Shown here piece after piece: positions 34,753-43,027 of a stretch of 64,000 nucleotides of DNA (the stretch's first letter is position 1; every line of letters begins with the position of its first letter). The notes beneath the pieces were generated by a model that searched no databases, was not told the DNA's origin, and saw only the letters and a list, made by a program, of their open reading frames with translations. Source of the stretch: GCA-003244245 sp052390115 (GTDB lineage: Bacteria > Actinomycetota > Actinomycetes > Mycobacteriales > Pseudonocardiaceae); assembly GCA_052390115.1 (NCBI GenBank), contig JBQTHE010000012.1:46605-110604 (forward strand), read 5' to 3'. The position numbers and the translations under genes are program-made.

Positions 34753-35430
34753 CTAGCAGGAACGGTCGGAGCCGAGAGAGCGCATCAGGCTGGCCGGGAC
34801 GATGAGGTCGGCGTGGGATCGGGTCGCGTTAATGAGGACAGCGTTGCGTTCGTCGGTGCCGGTGGCCCAGGCGGCCGCCGCAGCGGGCTCCTTTCCAAAC
34901 CGGACATGGCGGGCGATCAGCCGGCGCATGCGCTCGTCGGCGTCGAGGTCGACGTACCAGACCTCGTCGAGTTGGGGCCGGACACGGCCCCAGCCGTGGT
35001 CGCGAAAGAGCAGGTAGTTCCCTTCGGTGATGATCAGTCGAGCGCACGGAGGTACTGGGATCGCGCCCGCGATGGGCTGTTCGAAACAGCGTTGGAAGCG
35101 GGGCGCGTAAACGATGTCGTCGCTGTCTTCGTGCAGCCGGTGCAGCAGGGCCGCGTAGCCGGCCGGGTCGAAGGTGTCGGGAGCGCCTTTGCGGTCGCGG
35201 CGGTGCAGCCGGGCGAGTTCATCGTCGGCGAGGTGGAAGCCGTCCATCGGCACGTGAGCGATCCACTGGTGAGGGATGAGCCTCGGCGGAGGCGCCGGTG
35301 CCAGCGCCTGCACGAGCTGCTCAACCAACGTGGTCTTACCCGCTCCCGGCGCCCCGGTAATGCCGAGCAGTGCCCGACACCCGTCCGCGACAAGCAATCG
35401 AGCCCGCTCCACAAGCTGCTCAAAACTCAT
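34753..35430 (-). CDS. uridine-kinase-like P-loop kinase
   Basis: 225 aa. ALLGITGAPGAGKTTLVEQLV is the Walker A loop; PMDGFHLADDELARLHRRDRKGAPDTFDPAGYAALL is the substrate/lid motif of the uridine kinase-pantothenate kinase (PRK) group, and ARLIITEGNYLLF contains the acceptor-side acid. The C-terminus ends at SLGSDRSC just before the repeat unit at 34742. It is most like short 'nucleoside/nucleotide kinase family' proteins, including fructose or uridine kinases; substrate unknown. ATG overlaps the stop of the upstream gene (TGATG). Confidence 0.85.
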   Translation of the reverse strand: MSFEQLVERARLLVADGCRALLGITGAPGAGKTTLVEQLVQALAPAPPPRLIPHQWIAHVPMDGFHLADDELARLHRRDRKGAPDTFDPAGYAALLHRLHEDSDDIVYAPRFQRCFEQPIAGAIPVPPCARLIITEGNYLLFRDHGWGRVRPQLDEVWYVDLDADERMRRLIARHVRFGKEPAAAAAWATGTDERNAVLINATRSHADLIVPASLMRSLGSDRSC

Positions 35431-36080
35431 CACGCAAAGCCCCCGCGGCGCCGCCATTCGGAGCCGAATCGCGGTCGCCGGCGCCCGAAGTGCAGGGTGA
35501 AGTCGCGCAGCGAGGTCGAGCAGGCGGGGCGGGCGTCGGTAAGCCAGCCGAGCGGGCCGCCGGGTGCGAACTCCCAGCTGATCCGGATCAGCCGCACGCT
35601 GGACGTGCAGCGAACCGGGCTGAGGATGAGCTCGCCGGCGCGCTGCTGTGCCACCGTGTATCTGCTTCGCCAGCGCCCCGGTAGCGCCCCGATCGGTCGG
35701 ACGGCGGCACTGGCGATCAGCCCGCCGTCCGCGTCTATCGCTGCGCAGCTGGCACCGTCGACGTGGAAGGACGCCCACTGCTTGGGGATACCCCACAGCT
35801 CACGGCCGCCATGCAGCGAGGCGACGCTGTCCACCCAGATGTTCGTGATCGTCACCAGCGGCCGGCCCCGGTGCGCGAGGACGGCCACGAACAGCTCACG
35901 GTAGGACAGCACCCCGCCCGGCTCGTAGATCGCCCACGCGGTGCCGACCAGCGCGGTGCCCCCGGCTCGTACCGGTTCCAGCCCCGCACCCAGCCGGGGC
36001 AGGTGCGCTGACGGCACCCGCCATGCTGTGAGGTGCAGCTGACCCCGCAGCTCCCAGGGCTGCGGTGGGTACCCGGTCAC
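35430..36080 (-). CDS. acetoacetate-decarboxylase-family protein
   Basis: 216 aa. GRELWGIPKQWASF matches the Schiff-base lysine region of acetoacetate decarboxylases, and TNIWVDSVASLHGG the preceding loop. LVGTAWAIYEPGGVLSYRELFVAVL fits the family barrel. Many actinobacterial members do not decarboxylate acetoacetate. The last residues (FGRRRPRFGSEWRRRGGFA) are encoded by the ATTCGG repeat at 35451-35472, so the native tail may be altered. GTG start at 36080. Confidence 0.8.
   Translation of the reverse strand: MTGYPPQPWELRGQLHLTAWRVPSAHLPRLGAGLEPVRAGGTALVGTAWAIYEPGGVLSYRELFVAVLAHRGRPLVTITNIWVDSVASLHGGRELWGIPKQWASFHVDGASCAAIDADGGLIASAAVRPIGALPGRWRSRYTVAQQRAGELILSPVRCTSSVRLIRISWEFAPGGPLGWLTDARPACSTSLRDFTLHFGRRRPRFGSEWRRRGGFA
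35451..35472. repeat. third copy of the 22-bp ATTCGG hairpin element
   Basis: Identical to the two units near 34.7 kb, including the following GGTCG of the second. It forms codons near the end of the acetoacetate-decarboxylase-family gene. Confidence 0.85.
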
Positions 36081-36090
36081 CAGCTGGACG

Positions 36091-36355
36091 CTACAGCTTG
36101 ACGACGTTCAGCCCGGGCACCTCGTCGTAGTCAATCGTCATGGGTGGCCACCGGCACCCCGTGCGCGATCGCGGTCGCCGCGATCCACGAGTCGTTCAGC
36201 GGCATCCAACGTCCTGGCTGCCGCAGCTGGGCACGCAGGGCAGCCCAGGCATCCGCCACCGCCTCGTCCACCAACAGCGGATCAGCCTCGAGCGCTGTGA
36301 TCAGCGTGCGGAGCCTCGTGGCACCGGTCTCGGGATCCGGAGCGGACAGCACGCT
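36091..36355 (-). pseudogene. C-terminal fragment of a VapC-type PIN toxin
   Basis: LRTLITALEADPLLVDEAVADAWAALRAQLRQPGRWMPLNDSWIAATAIAHGVPVATHDD is the second half of a PIN-domain toxin with its third and fourth acidic positions. An extra T after GACGAT shifts the frame so that the usual DYDEVPGLNVVKL ending (TAG 36091-36093) is read in another frame. The N-terminal half with the first catalytic Asp is absent; at about 36350 the sequence switches to a plus-strand cyclase fragment. Confidence 0.7.
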
Positions 36356-36602
36356 GGTCGGCGACACGGTGAACCTCGCCCAGCGGCTGCAGGACCTGGC
36401 CCGGCCGGCCGGGACAACCGTCGCCAGCGAGGCGACGATGCACGCCGCTCGCGACGAGTGGCGATGGGAGCAACTGGGCGCTTGCCCGATCAAGGGACGC
36501 CAGGCCCCGGTACTCGCCTACCGGCTGGGTCCGTTCGGGTCTAGGAAAGCCAATCCGGCTGGGGTGCAATCGAGGCCGGGGCTCGCGAAAGGCACGCCAT
36601 GA
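36348..36602 (+). pseudogene. C-terminal fragment of a class III adenylate/guanylate cyclase domain
   Basis: STLVGDTVNLAQRLQDLARPAGTTVASEATMHAA is the end of a class III cyclase catalytic domain; VNLAQRLQ carries the Asn and Arg that position ATP. QLGACPIKGRQAPVLAYRL follows as in kinase-coupled cyclases. The first two-thirds of the domain and any downstream helicase or kinase part are missing. The remaining frame ends ATGA over the start of the ABC ATPase gene. Confidence 0.65.
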
Positions 36603-37327
36603 CGAGCACTGATACCGACAGCGCCACCAGCGATCGCGAGGACGCGCCGCCGCAGCTCGCGGTTCGGGTACGCGGTGCGCGCCGCACGTTTGCCGCTGAG
36701 CTGGCCCCGGTGCGGGCGCTGCGCGGAGTCGACTTCGACGTCGCCCCCGGGGAGTTCGTCGCCGTGATGGGCCCGTCCGGGTGCGGCAAGTCCACGCTGC
36801 TGAACGTGATCGCCGGCCTGGACCGCGCCGATGAGGGCAGCATCGAGGTCGCCGGCGAGCAGGTCGATGGCCGCGACGAGGACTGGCTGGCGAAGTACCG
36901 GCGCAAGCACGTCGGCATCGTGTTCCAGTTCTTCAACCTGCTCGACGGGGTGTCGGCGCTGGACAACCTCGTGCTACCCGGGGTCCTAGGTGGGCTGCGC
37001 CGGCGCGCCGCTGAGTCGCGTGCTCGTGATCTGCTGGACTTGCTGGGCCTCGGGGACCGCGCCGAGCAGGTACCGGCGGTGCTGTCCGGCGGCCAGCGCC
37101 AACGGCTGGCGATCGCCCGCGCGCTGGTGAACGAGCCGACCCTGGTCCTCGCTGACGAGCCGACCGGGGCGCTGGATGGCGCGGGCGGGCTGGAGATCCT
37201 CGAGCTGTTCCGCCGGCTGCACAGCGACGGCCAAACGATCATCATGGTCACCCACTCGCCCGATGTCGCCGCCGGCGCCGGGCGGGTGGTGCGGATGCGG
37301 GATGGGGTCATCGAGGCTGCGCAATGA
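36599..37327 (+). CDS. ABC exporter ATPase of the LolD/MacB type
   Basis: 242 aa. Walker A GPSGCGKSTLLN (near residue 56), Q-loop VFQFFNLLD, signature LSGGQRQRLAIARAL, Walker B LVLADEPTGALD, H-loop MVTHSPDV. This group pairs with FtsX-like permeases for efflux or for cell-wall hydrolase control. It overlaps the next permease gene in an ATGA, but that copy is broken; the only intact permease of the family is at 43263-45680. It may therefore serve that copy in trans. Confidence 0.92.
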   Translation: MTSTDTDSATSDREDAPPQLAVRVRGARRTFAAELAPVRALRGVDFDVAPGEFVAVMGPSGCGKSTLLNVIAGLDRADEGSIEVAGEQVDGRDEDWLAKYRRKHVGIVFQFFNLLDGVSALDNLVLPGVLGGLRRRAAESRARDLLDLLGLGDRAEQVPAVLSGGQRQRLAIARALVNEPTLVLADEPTGALDGAGGLEILELFRRLHSDGQTIIMVTHSPDVAAGAGRVVRMRDGVIEAAQ

Positions 37328-39699
37328 GGATCGTCCTCGCCTGGCTTCTGCTGGAGCTGCGCCGCCGGTGGCGGTCGCTGGTCGTGCTGGCACTGCTCAT
37401 CGCGGTGTCGGCCGGGACCGTGCTGACCGCCGTCGCCGGCGCCCGCCGCGGCGCCAGCGCCCTTGACCGGCTGCTGGACGTAACCCTGCCGGCCACCGCC
37501 GCAGTGCTGCCCAACCAGCCCGGGTTCGACTGGGCCGCCGTGCGGGAATTGCCGCAAGTGGCGGCCCTGGCCACGTTCCCCGTCACCGGGTTTGACGTCG
37601 AGGGCATACCGCCCGAGAACTTCGCATCGGATCTTCCCTCGGGCGATCCCGAGATGGGAAGCAGCGTCGAGCGGCCGGTGGTCCTGGAGGGCAGGCTGGC
37701 GGACCCGACGAGGCCGGACGAGGCGGTCGTGACGCCGGCATTCGTCGACAGCTACGGCAAGGGCGTCGGCGACACCGTCACCGTCCGCCTGCTCACGCCG
37801 GAGACCGCAGACCTTGCCCGGCGAGACGACCCGTTGGCCGTGCAGCCGGACGGCCCGGTGATCCCCACCCGGATCGTGGGCGTGGTCCGCTCCTACTGGT
37901 TCTCCGACAAGGTCGGTGACCAGGGGCGGTTCATCCCGTCCACCGCGCTGTTCCATCAGTACCGAGCGAACCTGCTCGGGTCGACCGAGAGCGTCTACAT
38001 CAACGCGCTGGTCCGGCTGCACGGCGGGGCGGCGGACCTGCCGGCGTTCCGGGCCGACCTAGCCCGGCTGACCGGGCGGACCAACATCGAATTCTTCGAG
38101 CAGACCGCGTTTGCCCGCAAGGACCGGCAGGTCAACGCGTTGGAGAGTGCCTGCCTGCTGGCCTTCGGGCTGGCCGCGCTGCTCGCCGCGATCGTGCTGG
38201 TGGAGCAGGCGATCGCGCGCTACACCGCGGCTACCGTCGCCGACCTGCAGGTGCTGCGCCCAACGGGCATGACGCCCCGGCAAGTTGTCCTCGCTGCCTG
38301 CGCCGCTCCGGCGCTGGTGGGCCTACTGGGCACCGGGCTGGGAGTGGGGGCGGCCGTGCTTGCCTCGCGCTGGATGCCCTTCGGCGCTCAGCGCTGTTGG
38401 AACCCGAGCCGGGCCTGGACGCCGACTGGCTGGTGCTGGGTCCTGGCTGGGCGATTCTCGCGGTGACGGCGGTCGGGGGCGCGGACCGGGGCGTCACCGC
38501 GCCGGTCCGCGGTTTCCCGGGGGGTGGCGCGCGCCGGGCTGCCGGTCTCGGTGGTCGTCGGGACCCGCTTTGCGCTGGAACCTGGACGCGGGCGCAGCGC
38601 GGTGCCCGTCCGGCCGGCACTGCTCGGAGCGGTGACCGGGGTGCTCGGGGTGCTCGGGGTGCTGGCTGCGTTCACCTTCTCCTCCGGTGTCGCGGACGCG
38701 GCCGAAAACCCCGAACGTTTCGGCCAGACCCACCAGCTTGAGGCGTTCCTGGGCTTCAACGGCGAGGACTTCGTCCCGTCGCAGCCGGCGCTGGCGGCGG
38801 TCGCCGCCGATCTCGACGTGGCCGGGGTCAACGACGCACGGGTCGCGGTGGCGACGGTCGGGGATACTGCGGTCACCCTGTACACCCACGACCCGGTAGG
38901 GGCGCCGGTGCCCGCCGTGTTGACGGCCGGCCGGCTGCCGGACACCGCCGGCGAGGTCGCCCTCGCGCCCACCAGCGCCCGGGCGATCGGCGCCGGCGTC
39001 GGTTCGGTCATCTCGCTCACCGGCACCAGTGGGACCCGGGTGATGACTGTCACCGGCATCGGCTTCGTACCGGTCGGGCCGCACAACGGCTACGACCAGG
39101 GTGGGTGGCTGACGCCGGGCGGTTACCAGCACCTGTTGGACGGCTTCAAGTTCCATGTTGCCCAGATCGTGGTGCGCCCAGGTGCTGATCCGGAGTCGGT
39201 GATCCCCCGGCTCATGCGGTCGGCGGCGGCTGCTGCGGGTAGTGATGCGGTCTCGCTCCGACCGGTCGAGCCGGTACCGGCGGTCGCCCAGATCCGGGAC
39301 GTCGAGGTGTTGCCGCGGATGCTCGGCGGGTTTCTGGCGCTGCTCGCGGCTGGCGGTCGGGCATGCGCTGGCCACCGCGGTGCGCCGCAGGCGCCCGACG
39401 TGGCGGTGCTGCGCGCGCTGGGGATGACGCGGCGGCAGGCGCGGGGCGTGGTGGTGACGCAGGCGTCGGTGCTGGCCGGGATCGGGTTGCTGTTCGGCGT
39501 CCCGCTCGGATTGGCGCTGGGCCGCACGCTGTGGCAGGTGGTCGCGGACGCCACGCCGCTGCTGTACGTGCCGCCCGTCGCGGTTGCCGCGCTGGTGCTG
39601 ATCGGGCCGCTGGCACTGCTCGTCGCGAACCTGCTCGCCGCGCCGCCCGGGCAGCGCGCCGCCCGCCTGCGTATCGGCCACGTACTGCGCGCGGAGTAA
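37324..39699 (+). pseudogene. decayed FtsX-like ABC permease, copy 1
   Basis: Closely related to the intact gene at 43263. It starts in frame (LELRRRWRSLVVLALLIAVSAG) and is clean to about 38390, where the frame shifts at MPFGAQRC; a stretch LLEPEPGLDADWLVLG follows in a second frame and RSAVSRGVARAGLPVSVVVGT in a third from about 38505. Near 39340-39405 two further, mutually compensating indels garble GFLALLA to DVAVLRALG. The last frame ends at LRIGHVLRAE. At least four indels, so not functional as one polypeptide unless sequencing errors are to blame. Confidence 0.8.
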
Positions 39700-39711
39700 G
39701 CGCCGATGGCG

Positions 39712-39915
39712 CTGATCCCTGGCCTGGCTGCGTAGAGCTACCGCGCCGCTCTCGCTGCTGGTGCTGACCGCGATGGCGGGCGCCCGAAGTTGCCGTGTGC
39801 GGCACGTCCTCAAGCTGTGACACTGCTTCCCTGGACGACACGGAAGGTGAGAATGGCCGTTTTGTCGCCGCCGCCGCCGGTGGTGGTGGTGGGCACCGCT
39901 TGCGCTGGAACCTCG
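39712..39915 (+). pseudogene. fragments of a further permease copy
   Basis: After the stop at 39699 come pieces of the same gene: LSLLVLTAMAGARS-like codons near 39740-39785, matching the N-terminal LTAVAGAR segment, and VVVVGT..CAGTS near 39880-39912, matching VVVGTRFALE. A block at 39819-39867 recurs at 41934-41980. This is the internal wreck of one more copy. Confidence 0.5.
39819..39867. repeat. permease-flank repeat, copy 1
   Basis: GACACTGCTTCCCTGG through ATGGCCGTTTTGTC. A near-identical block lies at 41934-41980, both shortly after a permease stop. This shows that permease 3' ends with their flank were duplicated together. Confidence 0.7.
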
Positions 39916-39919
39916 CCGC

Positions 39920-40324
39920 TCACGGGGCCAGCAGTCGGGTCTGCACTTCGGGAAGGCTGCCGAATCCGGCCTTGGCGTCGGTTGAGACCAGGACCCGGTC
40001 CGTCGCCCGCGCGGTCGCCGCGATGATCAGATCGTGAGCACCGCGGGGGTACCCGGCGCGGCGAACATGGGCCAACAGCGCGGCGTAGTGCACGGCAACC
40101 TGCGGGGTGTAGTCAGCCACAGGCGTGACCGCCAACAGCTCATCAAGGAACGCGCGCTGCGCGGCACGACGGGCCGGGTTGTCATCAAGCTCGACACCCG
40201 TCAGGTACTCAGCCAGTGCCACCGCAGGCAGTGCCACGTCGTCTTCCTCCGCGAACGCCGCGAGGTCGAGCCGACCACTAACCGCGGCGACCAACACCCC
40301 GGTATCGAGGATCACTCGCGCCAC
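39920..40324 (-). CDS. vapC: VapC-type PIN-domain toxin
   Basis: 134 aa. The four acidic PIN positions are present: Asp in RVILDTGVLVAAV, Glu in LAEYLTG, Asp in GAHDLIIAATA, Asp in LVSTDAKAGF. Predicted Mg-dependent ribonuclease. GTG 40324 lies within the last 13 bases of the antitoxin gene, so the pair is coupled. Inserted between a permease wreck and a multicopper-oxidase fragment. Confidence 0.88.
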   Translation of the reverse strand: MARVILDTGVLVAAVSGRLDLAAFAEEDDVALPAVALAEYLTGVELDDNPARRAAQRAFLDELLAVTPVADYTPQVAVHYAALLAHVRRAGYPRGAHDLIIAATARATDRVLVSTDAKAGFGSLPEVQTRLLAP

Positions 40325-40575
40325 GGATCGCCGTCCAAGACCACCGGAAGGTCGCCTGCGGCGGCCACGTTCGCCGCGAACTCCTCGTCGACCCCCAGCC
40401 GATCCCGCCAACGATCCAGCACCTGCGCCACAGCAGTGCCGTTGGCGCGGGGCGCCGGCACTATCAGTGCGATCCGCCGTCCACCACGTGTGATCACGAC
40501 CGTTTCGCCATGCTCGGCCCCATCGAGTACCGCGGAGAACCGCCGCGCAGCCTCCGAAGCGGACATCTCCTTCAC
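40312..40575 (-). CDS. vapB: Phd/YefM-type antitoxin (VapB role)
   Basis: 87 aa. MSASEAARRFSAVLDGAEHGETVVITRGGRRIALIVP is the Phd/YefM DNA-binding fold; the C-terminal WRDRLGVDEEFAANV would wrap the toxin. Leaderless promoter: TATTCT (40583-40588, minus) seven bases before GTG 40575. Confidence 0.88.
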   Translation of the reverse strand: MKEMSASEAARRFSAVLDGAEHGETVVITRGGRRIALIVPAPRANGTAVAQVLDRWRDRLGVDEEFAANVAAAGDLPVVLDGDPWRE

Positions 40576-40576
40576 G

Positions 40577-40593
40577 CCTGCCAGAATAGCAGG
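40577..40593. promoter_or_regulatory. vapBC operator/-10
   Basis: CCTGC (40577-40581) and GCAGG (40589-40593) flank the -10 TATTCT read on the minus strand. The palindrome covers the promoter, as expected for autorepression. Confidence 0.5.
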
Positions 40594-40627
40594 ATCAGAT
40601 GTTCAGAATTCGGATACCAGCGATCAG

Positions 40628-41128
40628 TCATTCGGGGTGGTTGCCGGTCGCGGTGCCGACCGTGAACGGGGTGTGGATGTCCTCGTAGGCCAGGTGCAGG
40701 GACATGCCGTGGGTGGCGTGATCGAGGTTGTGGCAGTGGTTCATCCAGATGCCCGGGTTGTCCGCGCGTAGCGCGACCTGCCACACCTCGCCGGGGCCGA
40801 CCTCGAAAGTGTCCATCCATAGTGGAGCACCCGCTGCCGGTACGCCGTTGCGGGCGAGCACCAGCACAGCATGGCCGTGCGGGTGCATCGGGTGCGGCTC
40901 GACACCACGATTGACCACCGTGAACTTGACGAGGTCGCCGGTGCGCACCAGTTGGGTCGGGATGTTCGGGTAGACCTGCCCGTTCACCGTGTAGCCGTAG
41001 CTCGGCACGCCGGCCAGGAACGTCAGCGTGCGATCGAGCACCAGGGTGAACTCGCGGTCGAACCGCGGCGTGGCGCCCAGCGGTGCGGCACCCGGCGCGC
41101 CGTAGCGCGTGATGTCCAGGACCGGGCC
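40628..41128 (-). pseudogene. C-terminal domain of a multicopper oxidase, 5' truncated
   Basis: FTVVNRGVEPHPMHPHGHAVLVLARNG and WMNHCHNLDHATHGM carry the type 1, 2 and 3 copper-ligand His and Cys of the last cupredoxin domain; TFEVGPGEVWQVALRADNPG lies between. VLDITRYGAPGAAPLG begins the conserved part. Two upstream cupredoxin domains and any signal peptide are absent. At about 41125 the sequence becomes a plus-strand permease fragment, so the gene was cut by rearrangement. Confidence 0.82.
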
Positions 41129-41924
41129 ACCGGTGGTCACCGAGGGCTCGGTGCCGCGAGGCGCCGACGAGATCATGCTCGCCCCGACCAGCGCACGGCA
41201 GCTGGGAGCCACCGTCGGCTCGTCGGTGACCTTGAGCGGCGACGCCGGCACCCGGACGCTGCGGGTCACCGGGATCGGCTTTACCGTCGAAGGGCAGGGA
41301 GCAGACGACTACTACGAAGACGGTGCCTGGGTCACCGCCGGCGGGTACCACGCGCTGTTTCGGACCTTCGTGATCCGCGGGGCGCTGTTCGCGCTGCGTC
41401 CCGGGTCGAGTCGCGCGGCGGCGATCCCTCGGCTGCAACAGACCCTCACCGCCACACCGGGTGCAGAGGCCGCCGTCGTTCTCCCCCTTCCGCCGCCCCG
41501 GCGGTTTGGTCAGATCCAGAACGTCCGGGTGTTGCCGGTGCTGCTGGGCGGGTTCCTGGCGCTGCTCGCCGTGGGCGCCATCGGGCACGCGCTGGCCACC
41601 GCGGTGCGCCGGCGGCAGCGCGACCTGGCCGTGTTACGCGCGCTGGGGATGACCCGCTGGCAGTGCTTGGGCGTCGTGATCACTCAGGCCACGGTGCTGG
41701 CGGTGATTGGACTGGCGTTCGGCATCCCGCTCGGGCTGGCGCTCGGCCGGACGGTGTGGCGCTTGACTGCAGACTCGACACCACTGCAATACGTGCCGCC
41801 GACCGCGGTGCTGGCACTGGCCGTGATCGTCCCGGTGGCGCTGCTGGTCGCGAGCCTGCTCGCGGCCGTGCCCGGCCGGCGGGCGGTGCGGTTGCCGGTC
41901 AACCAGATCCTGCGGGCGGAGTGA
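41124..41924 (+). pseudogene. 3' fragment of the FtsX-like ABC permease, copy 3
   Basis: About 266 residues equal to the last third of the 805-aa permease: EIMLAPTSARQLGATVGSS, LRVTGIGFTVE, GFLALLAVGAIGHALATAVRRRQRD, MTRWQCLGVVITQATVLAVIGLAFGIPLGLALGRTVW, ending LPVNQILRAE. The frame is clean to the end. No start or N-terminal two-thirds; it joins the multicopper-oxidase fragment head to head. Confidence 0.85.
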
Positions 41925-41933
41925 GCGCGCTGG

Positions 41934-41980
41934 GACACCGCTTCCCTGGGCGACACGGACAGTAACGATGGCCGTTTGTC
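41934..41980. repeat. permease-flank repeat, copy 2
   Basis: GACACCGCTTCCCTGG through ATGGCCGTTTGTC, the counterpart of 39819-39867. The ATG within it starts a 56-codon frame here. Confidence 0.7.
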
Positions 41981-42138
41981 AAGTCTCGTCAGCTCTGGCG
42001 AGCTTCGGCATCGACGAAGTGCCGACGGTGGAGGAGATCGCAAAGATCGAAGTGACCGCACACCGCAGCCCCTGGGACCACTGGGACCCGGAGGAGATGG
42101 CTCGAGTCAAGGCAGCCGTTCGATGGGCTGACCAGTGA
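41968..42138 (+). CDS. 56-residue acidic hypothetical, possible antitoxin-like remnant
   Basis: Reads MAVCQVSSALASFGIDEVP, then TVEEIAKIEVTAHRSPWDHWDPEEMARVKAAVRWADQ, with good codon bias in one frame. I do not recognise the family. Its end overlaps the 3' end of the opposite VapC fragment by 32 bases, and its last 11 codons are in the 110-bp direct repeat that recurs at 43028. Could be a small antitoxin-like protein or a chance frame. Confidence 0.35.
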   Translation: MAVCQVSSALASFGIDEVPTVEEIAKIEVTAHRSPWDHWDPEEMARVKAAVRWADQ

Positions 42139-42213
42139 TGTCGGCGATGAGCTCGAAGTCCTTGTCGACGTGCAGTACGACCAGCCTGGCCTGCTCGGCG
42201 ACGGCCGCGATCA
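42104..42213. repeat. 110-bp direct repeat flanking a HicAB-like pair, left copy
   Basis: Begins GAGTCAAGGCAGCCG and ends GCCGCGATCA. It recurs at 43028-43137 with one mismatch (TCGGCG versus TCGGTG), 924 bases apart. It encodes the end of a VapC domain on the minus strand. Confidence 0.95.
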
Positions 42214-42331
42214 GGAGGTCTGGGATTGACGGGGCGCGGTGCTGGCCCCGTGCAGCCAGGACCTCCAGTACCTCCAGGGTGCGTTTCTCTGCTCCTGGCG
42301 TGATCCAGTAACTCCGTGCAGGCATGCTCAT
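42107..42331 (-). pseudogene. C-terminal half of a VapC PIN toxin
   Basis: 74 codons. RTLEVLEVLAARGQHRAPSIPDLLIAAVAEQARLVVLHVDKDFELIADITGQPIERLP is the last part of a PIN domain, with the Asp in PDLLIAA and in HVDKDFE. The first catalytic Asp and about 55 residues are missing. The final third lies in the direct repeat, so its terminal part is present twice. No antitoxin gene is attached. Confidence 0.75.
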
Positions 42332-42383
42332 CTAACTGTCCACCCGATTCACACTTGTCGTTTAGTCGGTATACGGTAGCCTG

Positions 42384-42605
42384 GTGAACGCGCGAGAGGT
42401 GGTGAAGCGAATCCGCAAAGCGGCCCGCGTCCAGCGGCTTCACGTGGAAGAGCGGGTCGGCAAAGGCTCACACAGGCGGTACCTCGTCGATGGCCACTGC
42501 TCCACAACCGTCTCATGGCATCCCGGCGATATCCCGGACGGCACACTCAACAAGATCGAGGAACAGCTTCGCCACTGCCTGGGCAGCGAGTGGCTACGGA
42601 GGTGA
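42384..42605 (+). CDS. hicA: HicA-type toxin
   Basis: 73 aa. KRIRKAARVQRLHVEERVGKGSHRRYLVDGHCSTTVSWHPGDIPDGTLNKIEEQL shows the double-stranded-RNA-binding-like HicA fold with the catalytic His after GKGS. Predicted mRNA interferase. Leaderless: TACGGT six bases before GTG 42384. Its stop overlaps the ribosome site of the partner gene. Confidence 0.88.
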   Translation: MNAREVVKRIRKAARVQRLHVEERVGKGSHRRYLVDGHCSTTVSWHPGDIPDGTLNKIEEQLRHCLGSEWLRR

Positions 42606-42610
42606 GCACC

Positions 42611-43012
42611 ATGGTGACTGTCACAGCCGTCTACGAGCGCGACCTCCAGGGTCGATGGCTTGTCCATATCGCGGAAGAGCCACGCTGCCATACTTGGGCA
42701 CGTGCCTACGCGTCCGCGCGTCGCGAGATCATCGATGCTGCCGAGCTCTGGCTCGATGAGCTCGGCGTCGAATCGCTCGACAACCTCGATATCCGTGATG
42801 AGGTGCGGATCGCTGGCGCCGCGCAGGCGCGTGATCTCGCAGAGGCCCGCGAGGAGCTGACCCGTCGGCTAGCCGAAGTGCGGGCCAGGGTCGACGAGGC
42901 GGCACGCGGGCTGGTCGCCGAAGGTGTTTCGGTGCGAGACGTCGCCGACCTGCTGGGCATCAGTCCCGGTCGGGTCTCCCAAGTCACCCGCCACTCTCCG
43001 CGCAGCGCCTGA
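42611..43012 (+). CDS. HicB-like antitoxin with a C-terminal helix-turn-helix
   Basis: 133 aa. VTAVYERDLQGRWLVHIAEEPRCHTWARAYASARREIIDAAELWL resembles the degenerate-RNase-H fold of HicB; a charged coiled segment (ARDLAEAREELTRRLAEVRARVD) and a C-terminal HTH (VSVRDVADLLGISPGRVSQV) follow. The HTH would repress the operon. GGAGGTGA lies eight bases before ATG 42611. Framed by the 110-bp repeats. Confidence 0.8.
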   Translation: MVTVTAVYERDLQGRWLVHIAEEPRCHTWARAYASARREIIDAAELWLDELGVESLDNLDIRDEVRIAGAAQARDLAEAREELTRRLAEVRARVDEAARGLVAEGVSVRDVADLLGISPGRVSQVTRHSPRSA

Positions 43013-43027
43013 TCCACGCCCAGACCG

